From contig OZ007573.1 of assembly GCA_963931925.1 (NCBI GenBank), positions 43,337,624-43,401,623 on the forward strand: 64,000 nt of DNA, written 5' to 3'. The translations under genes and the position numbers were made by a program. The stretch is from Onchidella celtica (Eukaryota > Mollusca > Gastropoda > Systellommatophora > Onchidiidae). The notes beneath the pieces were generated by a model, which was given only the letters and a program-made list of their open reading frames with translations, did no database searches and was not told where the DNA came from. Position 1 is the stretch's first letter. The number at the start of each line of letters is the position of its first letter. Shown piece after piece: positions 49,399 to 58,193 of this stretch.

Positions 49399-51215
49399 AA
49401 ATGGATTTTACGTCGAGTAGAATCGAAAAGTATAATTTAAAAATTCGTACTTCGCCTTTCTTTGTTCTTCGTATATTTTTTCATATTGCTGGTCGAAAAT
49501 CAACTTTGAATATCACATCTGTGTGTATTCTCCCCGTCAGGGGCCAATTAGACTTAAATAGAGATGTCTTACCATTAGCTCACTCGAAGGTGTGAAGTAT
49601 AATATGATATGGCCAAGTTATTAAAGAGAACTGACATTGTAGACTTTGGCAGCTCAAGAGCGGCAATTACCACAGTTTAGTATTCACATGGAACAAAACT
49701 TCCACGTTGCAGTTACAACACGGCATAACGGCAACAAACATTTCCGTTGCTATTTCCTCTCTAGTCAGTCATTCGATATTTTGAAAGTCAGTCCCGTTTG
49801 TTTTGACACAGCAGTGTGAACGCTGAGTTTGTAAATGTCAGACTGTCACTTTCTGAAGCGATCTGCCAGATCTGGTGATGGAGAGATTACTGCCAGTTGC
49901 AGGAATAGTTGACAAAACCTATTTTTACTGCCGCGGTATATATTTTGTAAAAAAAAAAAAAAAATCGTAAACGCCCCAATACAAAAATTTTCAGGAGATG
50001 CAAATAAATAAATGGCGTTGCGTATCCCTGTATTTTTTTAATTCTTTATTTCTCTGTAAACATTGGTGAGACGGGACTGCGACGCGACAGCATCACTATA
50101 AAGTCGCGTGGGCTAAAAGTTACAAAAGTCCTACTCGACAGCGTTTCAAGTGGCGATGTCTGACACTTGTTGGACTTTATCTCTTTATTCTTTTTAACTT
50201 GATTCTGGTTTATACTCCATTTTATCGTTTAATCGGCCTCGGCTGTTTATCAGGCCTTCATGTGTTGAATGATGGAGGTGATGTAGGATAAACTCTGCCA
50301 TGTTTGCACGCTGCACGCAGTGTATAATGAGTGAGGGATTATGTCGAGAATTGGTGTGCACACAGCTCCTGCAACTAGAGCAAGGCTACCCCCTGTCCTT
50401 CGGGCGACGTTTATTTATTTACAATGTGCTTTGCGCTGCGACATTTCTGATTCCCCTGATAACCTTTTGGCAGCAGGGAACCAAAAAGAAGGATTTTTTA
50501 AACATTGTTTCTGGTGGATGAAAAGGGGAAAAATGGAGAAACGGGGAAAGGGGGAGGGGGGGGGGAGGATTATATAACAAAGAGTGATTCAGAAGTAATA
50601 GCGCTGATTTAGGGTTTTTTTTGTTTTGTTTTCTTGATGACGATTTCTAAAAAGAAAAAAGGGCGTGTGTGGGAATGGCTGCCACGATATTCATTGATTA
50701 AAGGAAATAATAGTAATAGTAATAATAAATAATCTGATAATGAAATTTGTTAGAGGGATCGTCCTCTTCTTCTTCGCTCGTTTTTCAAAGGCCTACACTA
50801 ACTTGATCCCCCTATTTAGTTCTTTAATTTTGAAAGATCTCTGCTCTTGGCATTTGTACCTGAACACTACTTGATCCCCCTGAAGGAGGCTCTTTCCTAT
50901 AAAGTCCGCAGTCAGCTGCAAGTTCTCTGCCAATCCCCGTGCTAGTTCCACGGTACTTTTCTCAGAGTCAGAAAGCCACGTTTCCGTTCTTAAAACGGCA
51001 TGATATACTGGAGAGCTCTATAATAGAGATCTACTGGAGGAATAAATGCCGAACTTTTGATTAAAAGAAAGGAGTGAAGAGAATATCAACTCCAGGACAA
51101 GCAGCAATACAGACACATTTTATCTGGTTCACTGACTCGAGATCTCCTCCATTATCTCCTCGTTAAATTGCTGGTCCCAGTAAATGTTTGTGATTCTCTA
51201 TTCTCTCTTTATGCG
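47200..51215. other. Unassigned non-coding sequence with C-run and (CA)n
   Basis: No gene recognised. A 17-C run lies at 48,268-48,284, a (CA)n tract at about 49,364-49,393, poly-A near 49,951-49,964 and a G-run near 50,557-50,567. Confidence 0.45.
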
Positions 51216-51218
51216 TGA

Positions 51219-51222
51219 GTGC

Positions 51223-51290
<68 letters not shown>
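51219..51290. repeat. (GC)n-(GT)n alternating purine-pyrimidine tract, 72 bp
   Basis: An unbroken alternation: GCGCGC for about 17 bp, then (GT)n for more than 50 bp, ending at a TTA-rich stretch. Such tracts are classic Z-DNA formers and slippage-prone microsatellites. Confidence 0.95.
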
Positions 51291-51294
<4 letters not shown>

Positions 51295-51784
51295 ATTATT
51301 ATTTAGACGTAATGGGTGTTTCCTTTGTAAAATGTCAGACAGATAAACATGCAGCGCTGCATTCCGTACAGCGTACAAAGAGCATTCTAATCACTGTCAT
51401 TACTCGCGCTTAATGCCAGATAGCCACTCGCAATCATTTTGCTTTAGAGCTAGCGTGAACGAGATCATTCTGGGGAAAGAGTTGGAAACAAAATAATGTA
51501 TCGGTTAAGTTTTTTATAGAACAAGTACGTAGGAAAACATGAAATTTCAGAGTGACGCAGAGAAAAGCCAAATTTAAGGCCAGCCGAGATGCAATAAAGC
51601 TATTATAACTATTTCAGGATTGCCTGAAAGTTAAAATTTTGAATCGTTGAAATCGTGGAGTTATATAATTATCCTTTTTGGGATTATCTTGAAATGTAAA
51701 TCTTTGCCAGACAAATTACATTGTGGTGGTCCCAGAAGTTTCCCAACAATTTTGCTTTTTATTTCTCCCTGTGTGCTGTTTGTG

Positions 51785-52025
51785 CGTCTTTTATGTGTGT
51801 TGTCTGTCCGTCTGGCTCTCTGTCTCTTTCTTTCTTTCCTCTGTCCCTGTCTCTCGCTTCTCTCTGTGTCTCTCTCCTCCCTCTCTGTGTCTCTCCCTCT
51901 TTTCTCCTCTCTCTCTTTCTCTTTCTCTTCCTTTTCTCTCTCTCTCTCCCTCTCTCTTTCTCTTCCCCCTTTCTCTCTCTCCCTCTCTCTTTCTCTCCCC
52001 CCCTCTCTCCCTCTGTCCCACTCTC
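51785..52025. repeat. Degenerate CT-rich tract
   Basis: About 240 bp of interrupted TCTC/CCTC repeats. Open frames on both strands are low-complexity artefacts. Confidence 0.92.
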
Positions 52026-52029
52026 GTTG

Positions 52030-53702
52030 GCTCCCATTCTATCACTATATGACCGTATGCTTTTAGCGATTGTACCACTTTTACCTCTCCTTACCATCAA
52101 CCAAACCTCAATCGCTTTTTTTTTGTTTTACCATATTGATTTACTCACACAACAAAATTGCCTATTTTTCCATTCTGACAATTCCCTCAGAGTCAAACTA
52201 CGTTGACCTAAATCCTTAACCACTTTCCCAGAAAGTACCGAATTTTTTTTTTTTTCGCTTCTTCGATGTTTTCAAAAATTAATAGTATCGACCCAGCTAA
52301 ATCTCCTGACTCTGCTGTATGCAATTCGCAGCCAAGACAACCCCAACAACAAGTATCGAATCCATGTCATTCGATAGTAATCGTGAGTTCACATCACGAT
52401 ATCCGAAAACGTTTCCAATTGCAACATGGGAGTGTGTTACAGATTGGGGTATGCCCTCGCGTGTTATGGGGTGGTATATTATGGAATTTAGATGTTCGAC
52501 TGCATTTAATAATAATCGAGAGGTTTTACTAATTACTCTGCCATACCATGCCACATACACTAATAACAATTTCGAGTAAGTTATATCAAGGACCTTGTAG
52601 GGCCACAAATTTATTACTTAAAATTCCTAACAATTTCGTCTATCTTACATATTAAAAAGACAACATCAGCAGCATCAAATGAAAATACTATAATACATAA
52701 CTAGAAGTCTCCTCTAGATTCTTAGAAGATTAGGAAATCTATATCATTCTGACTCATTCACAGTTTACTTAGTAATCATTTATCTTCAGAAATATAGTCT
52801 GCCTACTGTCTCACAAATAATATTCTTATGTCTCAGACGACAATATTAACTCAGTAATAGCTTATAAAGGATCAAACCGTCAAGACACACTGACGTAGTT
52901 AAGATAGATCTAGATCTGCTCTAGGATGGGCTGGCAATCCCCAGCCTCATCCAGACACATCAAATTACAATTTACAAATGTGTATATCAGTCACTCAGTC
53001 TAGATCTTAATGGCAAGTAAAGACATTATAATCTTGCATCCTTTGGTAGCACTTCTACTGGAAAAGTAGGGTCAGATTCACGTCATCGTCGACGCACTGT
53101 CTCAAAACTTACGATTGGTTCCCTGAAACAATATCAGGGAACTGGAGAAAATAGCTGTGGGTAAATTCATTGTCTATCAAGGACATAGACATGTCTTTAA
53201 CGGTCTCATGATTCTCTCAGGCTGAATCTTGCCGACACCCTCGCAGCCGGAAGGATCTGCATGGAGTGAGTAAACCTAAAGATGGCTTCGCTTATATCTT
53301 CTGCAAACCCCAGCGAACTGCTCAAATTTGATTGGTGCATCCATTTCGAGCTCAGCTCGCAATCTATTAATAGTAACAGACAAAGTTAAATTAGTATATC
53401 AAAAGCGTTCGCAAAGTCTCTCCACCCTCTACGTTTTATGTACGAATTTATTCACTCCTTATTCGCCCCGTCTTCCCTTGCTAAAGTACACCCAAACCAC
53501 GGGGTCGAAAACTGCACCGTCACTGTTAATTTATCCATTCGTTCTATCTTGCCCCACTTTCTTTCCATCTCTAAGAAAAAGCGTTATAAAAACAAACTGT
53601 CCACGGGAATAGTTCAAGGACATTTGCACTGGCTAAAATCAATGATGCCATGAAATAAACAAAGCGTGACCCAGCACGGCAATTCAAATCCTAACCCTGA
53701 CA
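52030..53702 (-). other. Unassigned sequence that may include the 3' LTR of the retrotransposon
   Basis: Read on the minus strand, the purine tract GGGGTGGGGG (53,715-53,706) is followed after ATA by TGTCAGGG (53,702-53,695). That is the layout of a polypurine tract next to a TG-starting LTR. A TATAAGCG motif lies some 405 bp further on. The other LTR edge (ending CA) and a second LTR copy were not found, so the assignment rests on position and the purine tract only. Confidence 0.3.
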
Positions 53703-54094
53703 TATCCCCCACCCCAGTGAAAATTTTAAGAAAAATGTACACGATAAGATCCAAGAAATCCCAAAGTTATTGTGGTAGGGGCTTAAGTAGTACTGTAGAA
53801 AAATGAGCCTTAAGCTTGAGAAGAAAAATCTAACTAAGAACGTGCATATTGGATGGACAAAAAGCATACAATTATTGATGCCACGTTCCATAGAATTTAT
53901 TCTATTTAAACACTCTTACTGCACACAATCAAAATTCTCAGAAACATCTATAATAATAATGAGTATATCACTGTATACTGCTGGATTAAAGTATAACTAT
54001 TATGAAATAATGAAGCCTTACTGAAGGAATAGGCTTATAATTATATAGTCAACACACACAATTGCTGCTTATATACATATTCACACATAATATA

Positions 54095-54500
54095 TTGTTA
54101 ATTAAAATACTGTGGTATCCAATGGCAGCAGTAGCTCTGGTAGCTTGGTTTGCCATGTCTCTATCTCATTGACCCGCTGACAAGGGCGTCAGGTTTGCCA
54201 GAAGTTCAGGTCACAGTCAGGAATGACGCTGGTGGAAAGAGGATATTCACAAAAAAGGATTGTAAAACTGGTTCATAAAGTAATGAACAAGATAAATGTG
54301 AATCCATCCACCGTCTAGAATTGAGGGGGACAAGCACTATCCAACCCCAATACAAGACACAACACTCTCTAATGGGAAATTAAATGAGACGTGACAAAAT
54401 ATCAGCTTGGGAATTGTCACCGCCCGGGATAGTACGGATAACAAACCGGTATTCCTGGAGTGCAAGACTCCACCTCGTTAATCGAGCATTTTTAGCCCTG
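54095..54500 (-). repeat. 406-bp exact direct repeat, inner copy (pol end and 3' non-coding)
   Basis: Identical, as far as I can read, to 57,788-58,193. It contains the last 39-40 codons of pol, the stop at 54,380-54,382 and about 285 bp of 3' non-coding sequence ending at TTGTTAATTAA on the plus strand. Here it is continuous with the rest of pol, so this is the original arrangement. Confidence 0.95.
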
Positions 54501-57500
54501 TTAGTCTTTAAGAATAACAACGGACGATGGTCCGTTTCAATTATAAACTCGGACATGAGTAGATATCGCGAAAATGCGTTTACAGCAAAAATGATAGCGA
54601 GGCACTCTCGCTCGATAATTGCATAGCGGCATTCCCTATCCAGCAACTTGCGGCTGGCGTATAGACATGGCAGCAAGGTATCGTCTCGTTCCTGTAATAA
54701 CACAGCTCCCAATCCCTTGTCCGATGCATCAGTGCGGACAATAAATATTTGGTTAATATCTGGAAGTATGAGAATGGGGGAAGTGGAAAACAATTGTTGA
54801 ACGGTACGAAGTGTATCAGCACATTCGGTTGTCCATTTCACTTTATTAGGAAAATTCTTTCTTGTGAGGTCCGACAACGGAGCTGTAAGCGAAGAAAAAT
54901 TTGGAATGAATTTCCTATAATAGTTAAGAAAGCCCAATAAACTACGAACTTCTTTCTTAGTTCGAGGTGGTTGGAGCTTTAAGATGGTAGTTATCTTCTT
55001 GTCATCAGGAGTCTGAACGCCGTGGGCAATTGTATGGCCCAGAAAATTAATTTCATTATATCCTAAAAACACCTTACTGGGTTTCGCTGTAAGGCCAGCT
55101 CGACGAAGAGCAATAAAAACTTGTCGTAGGGCTGCGAGGTGGCCCGACCAATCGGTTTCATAAATACAAATGTCGTCAAAATACGACACTACGGAATTCA
55201 TACCCTGGAGCAATATTGTCATCATACGGGCGAAAGTAGCAGGGGCTGTAACTAACCCGAAAGGCATATAGCGCCACTGCATAAGACCCAACGGAGTCTG
55301 AAAAGCGGTATATTGCTTGCTATTCTCATCAAGCGGAATTTGCCAATAGCCTTTGGAAAGATCAATTTTAGAAAAAATCGTTGCCCTGGCTAACTGAGCA
55401 AAAAGATTCTCCTGGTTGGGAATCGGTTCAGCGTCATATATCGTAACCTCATTAAGTTTACGATAGTCAATACAAAAACGCACGGTATCATCTTTTTTTT
55501 TCACTAAGACGATGGGTGAGTTATATGGACTCGTCGATCGCTCTATCACTCCTAGGTGAAACATGTTACGTACCTCGGTTATTATAGTCTCTTGTGCGTG
55601 CAGCGGACGCGGGTATGGTTTAACAAAGACGGGTATATCCGTCTTTAATCTTATAACATGCTGTACCAAAGAAGTATTACCTGGTAGATCAGTAAAGACT
55701 GTAGTAAACTCGTTAAGCAAATCTCTTAAATCTTGTCTTTGCGATTCAGATAAATCTGGATTTATATTTACATCCGAAGTGTTTTCAGAAGATCGAAGTG
55801 CGGGGATTGAATTCTCTATCTTAATAGGATCATCATCGTCAACTGAAACTAAGGCCGCATTGGCCTGAGCAATTACATTTCGGCGATTATTCTGTCGATT
55901 ATCATCGTCGGACAGGTACTGCTTTAACATATTTATATGGAAGACTTTGTCCTGTCCTCGAATCTTGATAAGATAATTTACTCGAGAAAGTCTCTTTAGA
56001 ACTTTAAAAGGTCCCTTCCATGTAAGAAGGAGTTTATTTTTCGTCTCCGGAAGGAGAACAAGAGTTTGGTCTCCGACGGCCAAGGTTCGCAATCGGCTAC
56101 CTTGATCACGATATTGTTTATAAAGACTAGCATGCGCAGCTGAAGATTTTTGTGCGAGCTGACATGCGTTAAGAATTCGATGGCGCAAGTCTACAACGTA
56201 TTGATATGCAGACCGCGTATCGTTGTCGTCGGTGTCTGATCCGGCGAATAAATCATGGAGTATGGCCATTGGACCACGCGGCTTGCGACCATACAATAAT
56301 TCGAAGGGGGAAAAACCCGTCGATGCGTTCGGCAGTTCTCGGTATGCAAAAAGAATAGCGGGGAGTTGTCGATCCCAATCACTCGGTTTGTCGGCCGACA
56401 CTCGTGCAAGCATACTTTTCATGGTAGCATTCCAACGTTCACAGCAGCCATTAGACTGTGGGTGGTATGGAGATGTCAACCTTTGTTTAATACCGACCAA
56501 TTCCAAGACTTTCTTAAAAAGCTCAGAGGTAAACTGTGGACCTCTGTCCGATAAAATTTCAACCGGAAACCCAAGACGCGAAAAAATAGTAATAAGGGCT
56601 TCAGCGACATGATCAGCTGAAATGTCTTTTAGCGGAATGGCCTCTGGCCAACGGGTTGCGTAGTCAATGACAGAAAGTATAAAACGCTGTCCTCTGTCTG
56701 ACTTGTGTAGGGGACCAACTATATCTACGGCAACGCGCTCAAATGGTCTGGAGACCATAGGCATCTCCTGCAGAGGAGCTCGCGATGCTCTTCCTTTAGG
56801 AGTACGTCTCTGACATACGTCACATGTTGATACGAACCGGTTTACATCTGCGTAAATACTGGGCCAAAAAAATTGCGATAGTATTCGAGACTTAGTTCTG
56901 GCCTTTCCCTGGTGACCTGCCAAGGAAGTGTCATGCGCGAGACGAATAATGTCGCGACGAAAAGATCTTGGTACCACAAGTTGCATAATGGTCTCTCGCT
57001 CACTCCGAAAATTACGATATAATAAGTCATCTTTCATAAGAAACTTAGAGGTATCCGGTGCGGTAGGATCAACTTTAGCAAACAAATGTTTCAATGTGGG
57101 ATCTGAATGTTGCTCATCATGAAATGCACTAGACGTTATGTTCATTTCAATAGTAGGATTACTCAATGGACTGTCTGCTCGTCGACTCGACTGTAGGCGT
57201 GTTGTCGCACAAGCAACACTCTCATCCTCAGTCCAAATTTCCAAGTTACCGATAGGAAATTTATTTACTTGAGGTACATTCCCTATGATTATATCAGCCA
57301 CTGGATTAGGCAGTACACATGCAGGAACAATACCTGTGAGAAAAGGTGTATCAATATAAACTTCTGCAAGACGGAATCGCTCTACAGATCCGCCAAAAGT
57401 AATACAAGTTACCTCCTTGTCCAAAAATTGTGTTGGACGGACTAGTGACTGTCGAACGCCGATAGTCGTGCATCCGGAGTCACGTAGAACAGAAGCGCGA

Positions 57501-57559
57501 ATCGCGTTCACGCGGCCCTGGTAAAATGTTAATTCACCCAGTTCATGTAGGGCAGACAT
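54380..57559 (-). CDS. pol: Pol polyprotein, Gmr1-like Ty3/gypsy type (PR-INT-RT-RH)
   Basis: 1,059 residues, uninterrupted. Visible in order: an aspartic protease with DSG at 27-29 and an ADIIIGN flap-end motif at 88-94; an integrase H2C2 finger (H209, H216, C246, C249); an integrase core with D279, D338 and E374 (D,D-35-E); a GPF motif at 516-518; a reverse transcriptase with D733 in KIDLSKGYWQ, MPFGLVTAPATF at 765-776 and YFDD at 793-796; and RNase H with D944, E983/E985, D1010 and a final QADILSR. All catalytic residues are present. The integrase lies upstream of RT, opposite to most Ty3/gypsy elements. The Met at 57,559 is the first in frame; the frame also reaches back seven codons to a TGA that ends gag, so a Gag-Pol readthrough product is likely. 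Its job is proteolysis, cDNA synthesis and integration. Confidence 0.95.
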   Translation of the reverse strand: MSALHELGELTFYQGRVNAIRASVLRDSGCTTIGVRQSLVRPTQFLDKEVTCITFGGSVERFRLAEVYIDTPFLTGIVPACVLPNPVADIIIGNVPQVNKFPIGNLEIWTEDESVACATTRLQSSRRADSPLSNPTIEMNITSSAFHDEQHSDPTLKHLFAKVDPTAPDTSKFLMKDDLLYRNFRSERETIMQLVVPRSFRRDIIRLAHDTSLAGHQGKARTKSRILSQFFWPSIYADVNRFVSTCDVCQRRTPKGRASRAPLQEMPMVSRPFERVAVDIVGPLHKSDRGQRFILSVIDYATRWPEAIPLKDISADHVAEALITIFSRLGFPVEILSDRGPQFTSELFKKVLELVGIKQRLTSPYHPQSNGCCERWNATMKSMLARVSADKPSDWDRQLPAILFAYRELPNASTGFSPFELLYGRKPRGPMAILHDLFAGSDTDDNDTRSAYQYVVDLRHRILNACQLAQKSSAAHASLYKQYRDQGSRLRTLAVGDQTLVLLPETKNKLLLTWKGPFKVLKRLSRVNYLIKIRGQDKVFHINMLKQYLSDDDNRQNNRRNVIAQANAALVSVDDDDPIKIENSIPALRSSENTSDVNINPDLSESQRQDLRDLLNEFTTVFTDLPGNTSLVQHVIRLKTDIPVFVKPYPRPLHAQETIITEVRNMFHLGVIERSTSPYNSPIVLVKKKDDTVRFCIDYRKLNEVTIYDAEPIPNQENLFAQLARATIFSKIDLSKGYWQIPLDENSKQYTAFQTPLGLMQWRYMPFGLVTAPATFARMMTILLQGMNSVVSYFDDICIYETDWSGHLAALRQVFIALRRAGLTAKPSKVFLGYNEINFLGHTIAHGVQTPDDKKITTILKLQPPRTKKEVRSLLGFLNYYRKFIPNFSSLTAPLSDLTRKNFPNKVKWTTECADTLRTVQQLFSTSPILILPDINQIFIVRTDASDKGLGAVLLQERDDTLLPCLYASRKLLDRECRYAIIERECLAIIFAVNAFSRYLLMSEFIIETDHRPLLFLKTNRAKNARLTRWSLALQEYRFVIRTIPGGDNSQADILSRLI

Positions 57560-57575
57560 GACTGGAATAGTCTTT

Positions 57576-57583
57576 GATTGTCA
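57576..57583 (-). promoter_or_regulatory. Candidate gag-pol stop-codon readthrough site
   Basis: TGA (57,583-57,581) is followed directly by CAATCA, which fits the CARYYA hexamer known to promote readthrough of leaky stops, as after the tobacco mosaic virus replicase stop. Gag and pol are in one frame on both sides, with no stop until the end of pol. The feature covers the stop and most of the hexamer (which runs to 57,575). No experiment supports it here. Confidence 0.55.
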
Positions 57584-57790
57584 TGAAGATTCAGAATGAC
57601 CGTCAGTCTCATAAGGTGTAGATTTAACCGAGCAGGCATTTGCGGATTCCACTTTCGCGTTACAAAATCTTTGTATGTGGCCTACCCTATTACACCTAAA
57701 ACATATAGTACGATTAGGATCGTTTCCACGATAAGGAAGACTCTGCGGTCTATTATAATTATGATTATCATCAAAATGGACTCGTCGTTG
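57581..57790 (-). pseudogene. gag: Gag C-terminal fragment with CCHC zinc knuckle
   Basis: 69 codons, in the same frame as pol, ending in TGA (57,583-57,581). It carries a nucleocapsid-type knuckle CFRCNRVGHIQRFC (C-x2-C-x4-H-x4-C) at 57,703-57,662, preceded by an Asn/Arg-rich stretch. The 5' end is broken: at about 57,788 the sequence switches abruptly into the duplicated 3' block, and an in-frame TAA lies immediately upstream, so matrix and capsid regions and the gag start are missing. In an intact relative this segment would bind genomic RNA during packaging. Confidence 0.85.
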
Positions 57791-58193
57791 TTAATTAAAA
57801 TACTGTGGTATCCAATGGCAGCAGTAGCTCTGGTAGCTTGGTTTGCCATGTCTCTATCTCATTGACCCGCTGACAAGGGCGTCAGGTTTGCCAGAAGTTC
57901 AGGTCACAGTCAGGAATGACGCTGGTGGAAAGAGGATATTCACAAAAAAGGATTGTAAAACTGGTTCATAAAGTAATGAACAAGATAAATGTGAATCCAT
58001 CCACCGTCTAGAATTGAGGGGGACAAGCACTATCCAACCCCAATACAAGACACAACACTCTCTAATGGGAAATTAAATGAGACGTGACAAAATATCAGCT
58101 TGGGAATTGTCACCGCCCGGGATAGTACGGATAACAAACCGGTATTCCTGGAGTGCAAGACTCCACCTCGTTAATCGAGCATTTTTAGCCCTG
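57788..58193 (-). repeat. 406-bp exact direct repeat, displaced copy
   Basis: A second copy of the pol end plus 3' non-coding block, placed directly against the gag fragment at about 57,788 and against unrelated flanking DNA at 58,194. It lacks the rest of pol, so the RNase H remnant (58,073-58,193) is a truncated pseudogene piece. Both repeats have the same orientation. Confidence 0.95.

Larger units (their letters stand above)
53695..58193 (-). mobile_element. Rearranged Gmr1-like Ty3/gypsy retrotransposon
   Basis: A minus-strand LTR element with an intact pol (54,380-57,559), the 3' end of gag (57,581-57,790) and about 0.7 kb of 3' non-coding sequence. Its domain order, protease-integrase-RT-RNase H, is that of the Gmr1 group. 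It lacks most of gag, the primer-binding site and a recognisable 5' LTR. In their place stands an exact second copy of the pol end plus 3' non-coding DNA. Intact pol and identical duplicated blocks point to a recent insertion or rearrangement. Outer limits are the furthest supported edges; no target duplication was seen. Confidence 0.85.

Noticed and set aside
54384-56612. Several plus-strand frames inside the pol region (e.g. 55,563-55,868 and 56,223-56,612)
   Set aside because: Antisense shadows of the intact minus-strand pol, where all domain motifs lie.
54095-58193. The 406-bp direct repeats as the element's LTRs
   Set aside because: They contain the last codons and stop of pol, start inside coding sequence, and lack a TG...CA structure and target duplication at both edges.
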